Shown here in pieces: positions 62,796 through 64,000 of a stretch of DNA of 64,000 nucleotides; positions within the stretch are counted from its first letter, which is position 1; every line of letters begins with the position of its first letter. The translations under genes and the position numbers were made by a program. Source of the DNA: Limnoperna fortunei (taxonomy: Eukaryota; Mollusca; Bivalvia; Mytilida; Modiolidae); the NCBI GenBank assembly GCA_944474755.1, contig OX104117.1, positions 44,285,222-44,349,221 of the forward strand. The letters run 5' to 3'. A model generated the notes under the pieces. That model saw only the letters and a program-made list of their open reading frames with translations. It was not told the DNA's origin and made no database searches.

Positions 62796-63662
62796 ATGAA
62801 TAAAATAATGAAAAATCACAATTTAAAGGCAAAAAAGACTGGTGTAATGAAAGACATCGAGGAATGGATAAACGAAAAACATAAAAAGGAAGGAGAAAGT
62901 GATTTTGATGACTTCATGAACCGAAGTAGTCATAAAGATTCCAGAATGTCAGGCCAATTGACTGAAAACGTTACTGAGGAAAGAATGCTTAGGGCTCATT
63001 TGTTTGAACTCGGAAACGAACGGTATAAATGGCTTGCTAGATTTGCTTTCGAAAAACAACAATTTCAGGACAAAAAAGTCAAACGAATTAATGCAATGAA
63101 GGCTAGAGTAATGTCGGCAGCTTCCGCACCGGGTCGGCTGGGATCCTCTGTATCTCGACAGTCAATTATATCCGAAAAGAGCGAAATTAGACCTGGGAGA
63201 TTCTTCAATGACGCCGAATTTAATAATCTAAACGGCAGGGAACTACCCTCTCGTGCAAGAACGGTTCATTTTATGCCGTCACAAACCAGAAAGGAAGAAT
63301 CGCGTGTCATTAAAACATCAACTCCAACATTTCGCTCTGGCTCAAAGCTAGTCAAAATAAACAAATTCAGTAAGTTTGGAGGCGCTATTCCTAGTAAAAC
63401 CAACGACCCGAGGTACTCCTTCCTTGAAAAATCATTATCTCCAGCGTACACAGAGGGACAGAACAAAAAATCCGTTAAGGAGATTGTCAACAGTATAGAA
63501 TCTTTACATATATTACCTGGACTTGGGTTTTCAAAACTTGACATTGAAGCGAAAATCCAGGACTTCATGAGAGAGTGTCAAATGTCGATTGTTGATATAG
63601 CAACAACACAAATTTTGGCAAAACGTAAGAAACAGAAAGCATCTCGTAATATTAAACAATAA
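62796..63662 (+). CDS. Unrecognised basic 288-residue protein, single coding exon
   Basis: An uninterrupted 867-base frame, by far the longest in the window. The ATG has A at -3, and an in-frame TAA lies 34 bases upstream (62760-62762), which fixes the start as this Met or the nearby Met5. There is no signal peptide or membrane segment. The N-terminal 60 residues are Lys/Glu/Asp-rich (WINEKHKKEGESDFDDF). Then comes a helical block, MLRAHLFELGNERYKWLARF, near 65-85, and a Ser-rich basic linker (about 105-240) with RSGSK and SFLEKSLSP. A more ordered C-terminal block near 227-265 (SVKEIVNSIESLHILPGLGF) ends in a KRKKQKAS-type basic tail. I do not recognise the family. Composition suggests an intracellular, possibly nuclear or cytoskeletal, protein. 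The leader appears to be spliced. Confidence 0.8.
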   Translation: MNKIMKNHNLKAKKTGVMKDIEEWINEKHKKEGESDFDDFMNRSSHKDSRMSGQLTENVTEERMLRAHLFELGNERYKWLARFAFEKQQFQDKKVKRINAMKARVMSAASAPGRLGSSVSRQSIISEKSEIRPGRFFNDAEFNNLNGRELPSRARTVHFMPSQTRKEESRVIKTSTPTFRSGSKLVKINKFSKFGGAIPSKTNDPRYSFLEKSLSPAYTEGQNKKSVKEIVNSIESLHILPGLGFSKLDIEAKIQDFMRECQMSIVDIATTQILAKRKKQKASRNIKQ

Positions 63663-63681
63663 TTCCTGTTATTTTGTTTAC

Positions 63682-63687
63682 AATAAA
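63682..63687 (+). promoter_or_regulatory. Poly(A) signal AATAAA of the 288-residue gene
   Basis: Canonical AATAAA 20 bases after the stop codon. Confidence 0.5.
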
Positions 63688-64000
63688 CAAAGTATTGCTT
63701 GGTTTTTCAAGTATCAACATCATTCGGATTAAAATACAAATGTTTTGTTGTTTGTCTAATTAAATAGTCAAACTTACTGTCTTTGTTCCTATTAGCTAGA
63801 AAATGAGTATGTATTTATTCAAGGAATTTTTGCATCTTCGCTTTGCATTGTTGACCATACGACCTGTTCCATGTATGTGTTACACAAAAAACTTCAAACA
63901 GTACAAAATCACGAGACCGCATACTGGTCAGTGTTAAACACAATGGTTCCATCCATCATGAGCTTTGCGCCACTTCTATAGTTTTTTACGCTAAGATGAT

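Noticed and set aside
63266..63568. 100-codon ORF on the minus strand
   Set aside because: Shadow of the 288-residue gene on the opposite strand.

Overview
The window is AT-rich (roughly 30% GC by eye), intron-rich animal DNA. Introns carry canonical GT..AG sites, genes are sparse, and repeats are dense. A tRNA-derived SINE, hairpin-ended mosaic repeats and cut-and-paste non-autonomous elements recur many times. I infer a bivalve mollusc, most likely a mussel (Mytilidae), from the look of these repeats. No bacterial, plasmid or CRISPR feature is present.

Four genes can be supported. (1) 8129-19330 (+) is a three-exon gene for a 132-residue secreted or GPI-anchored Ly6/uPAR (LU) domain protein. 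Its first intron is about 9.2 kb and is filled with a tandem duplication, SINEs and a possible relic LU exon. (2) 27905-30310 (-) is a three-exon gene for an unrecognised 122-residue protein. Its middle exon is only 51 bp, and its splice acceptor lies directly beside a long tetranucleotide microsatellite. (3) 40970-55765 (-) is an 11-exon gene for a 636-residue carboxylesterase/cholinesterase-family protein. All reading phases close, and it has a signal peptide, a Ser-Asp-His triad and a C-terminal transmembrane helix. (4) 62796-63662 (+) is a single-exon coding region for a basic 288-residue protein of unknown function, with a probable spliced 5' leader that contains a start-stop uORF.

Layout. 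1-8128 holds a decayed reverse transcriptase and dispersed repeats. 8.1-19.4 kb is the LU gene. 19.4-27.9 kb is gene-poor, with two more decayed reverse-transcriptase fragments, foldback elements and one ambiguous small ORF. 27.9-30.3 kb is the 122-residue gene. 30.3-41 kb is repeat-rich: a 1.7 kb hairpin-ended element with about 8 copies of a 164-bp unit, two SINE pieces, and a Mutator-like element with long inverted ends. 41-55.8 kb is the esterase gene, whose introns contain a 31-bp minisatellite and an element built of 146-bp repeats. 55.8-62.7 kb holds hAT-like elements and SINEs. 62.7-64 kb is the 288-residue gene.

The four genes show no evident functional link. Nothing here looks like a new multi-gene system. 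The more interesting signals are in repeat architecture (146-bp units each carrying an extended nuclear-receptor half-site, terminal hairpins, a probable MULE), in the microsatellite-flanked 51-bp exon, and in the start-stop uORF.
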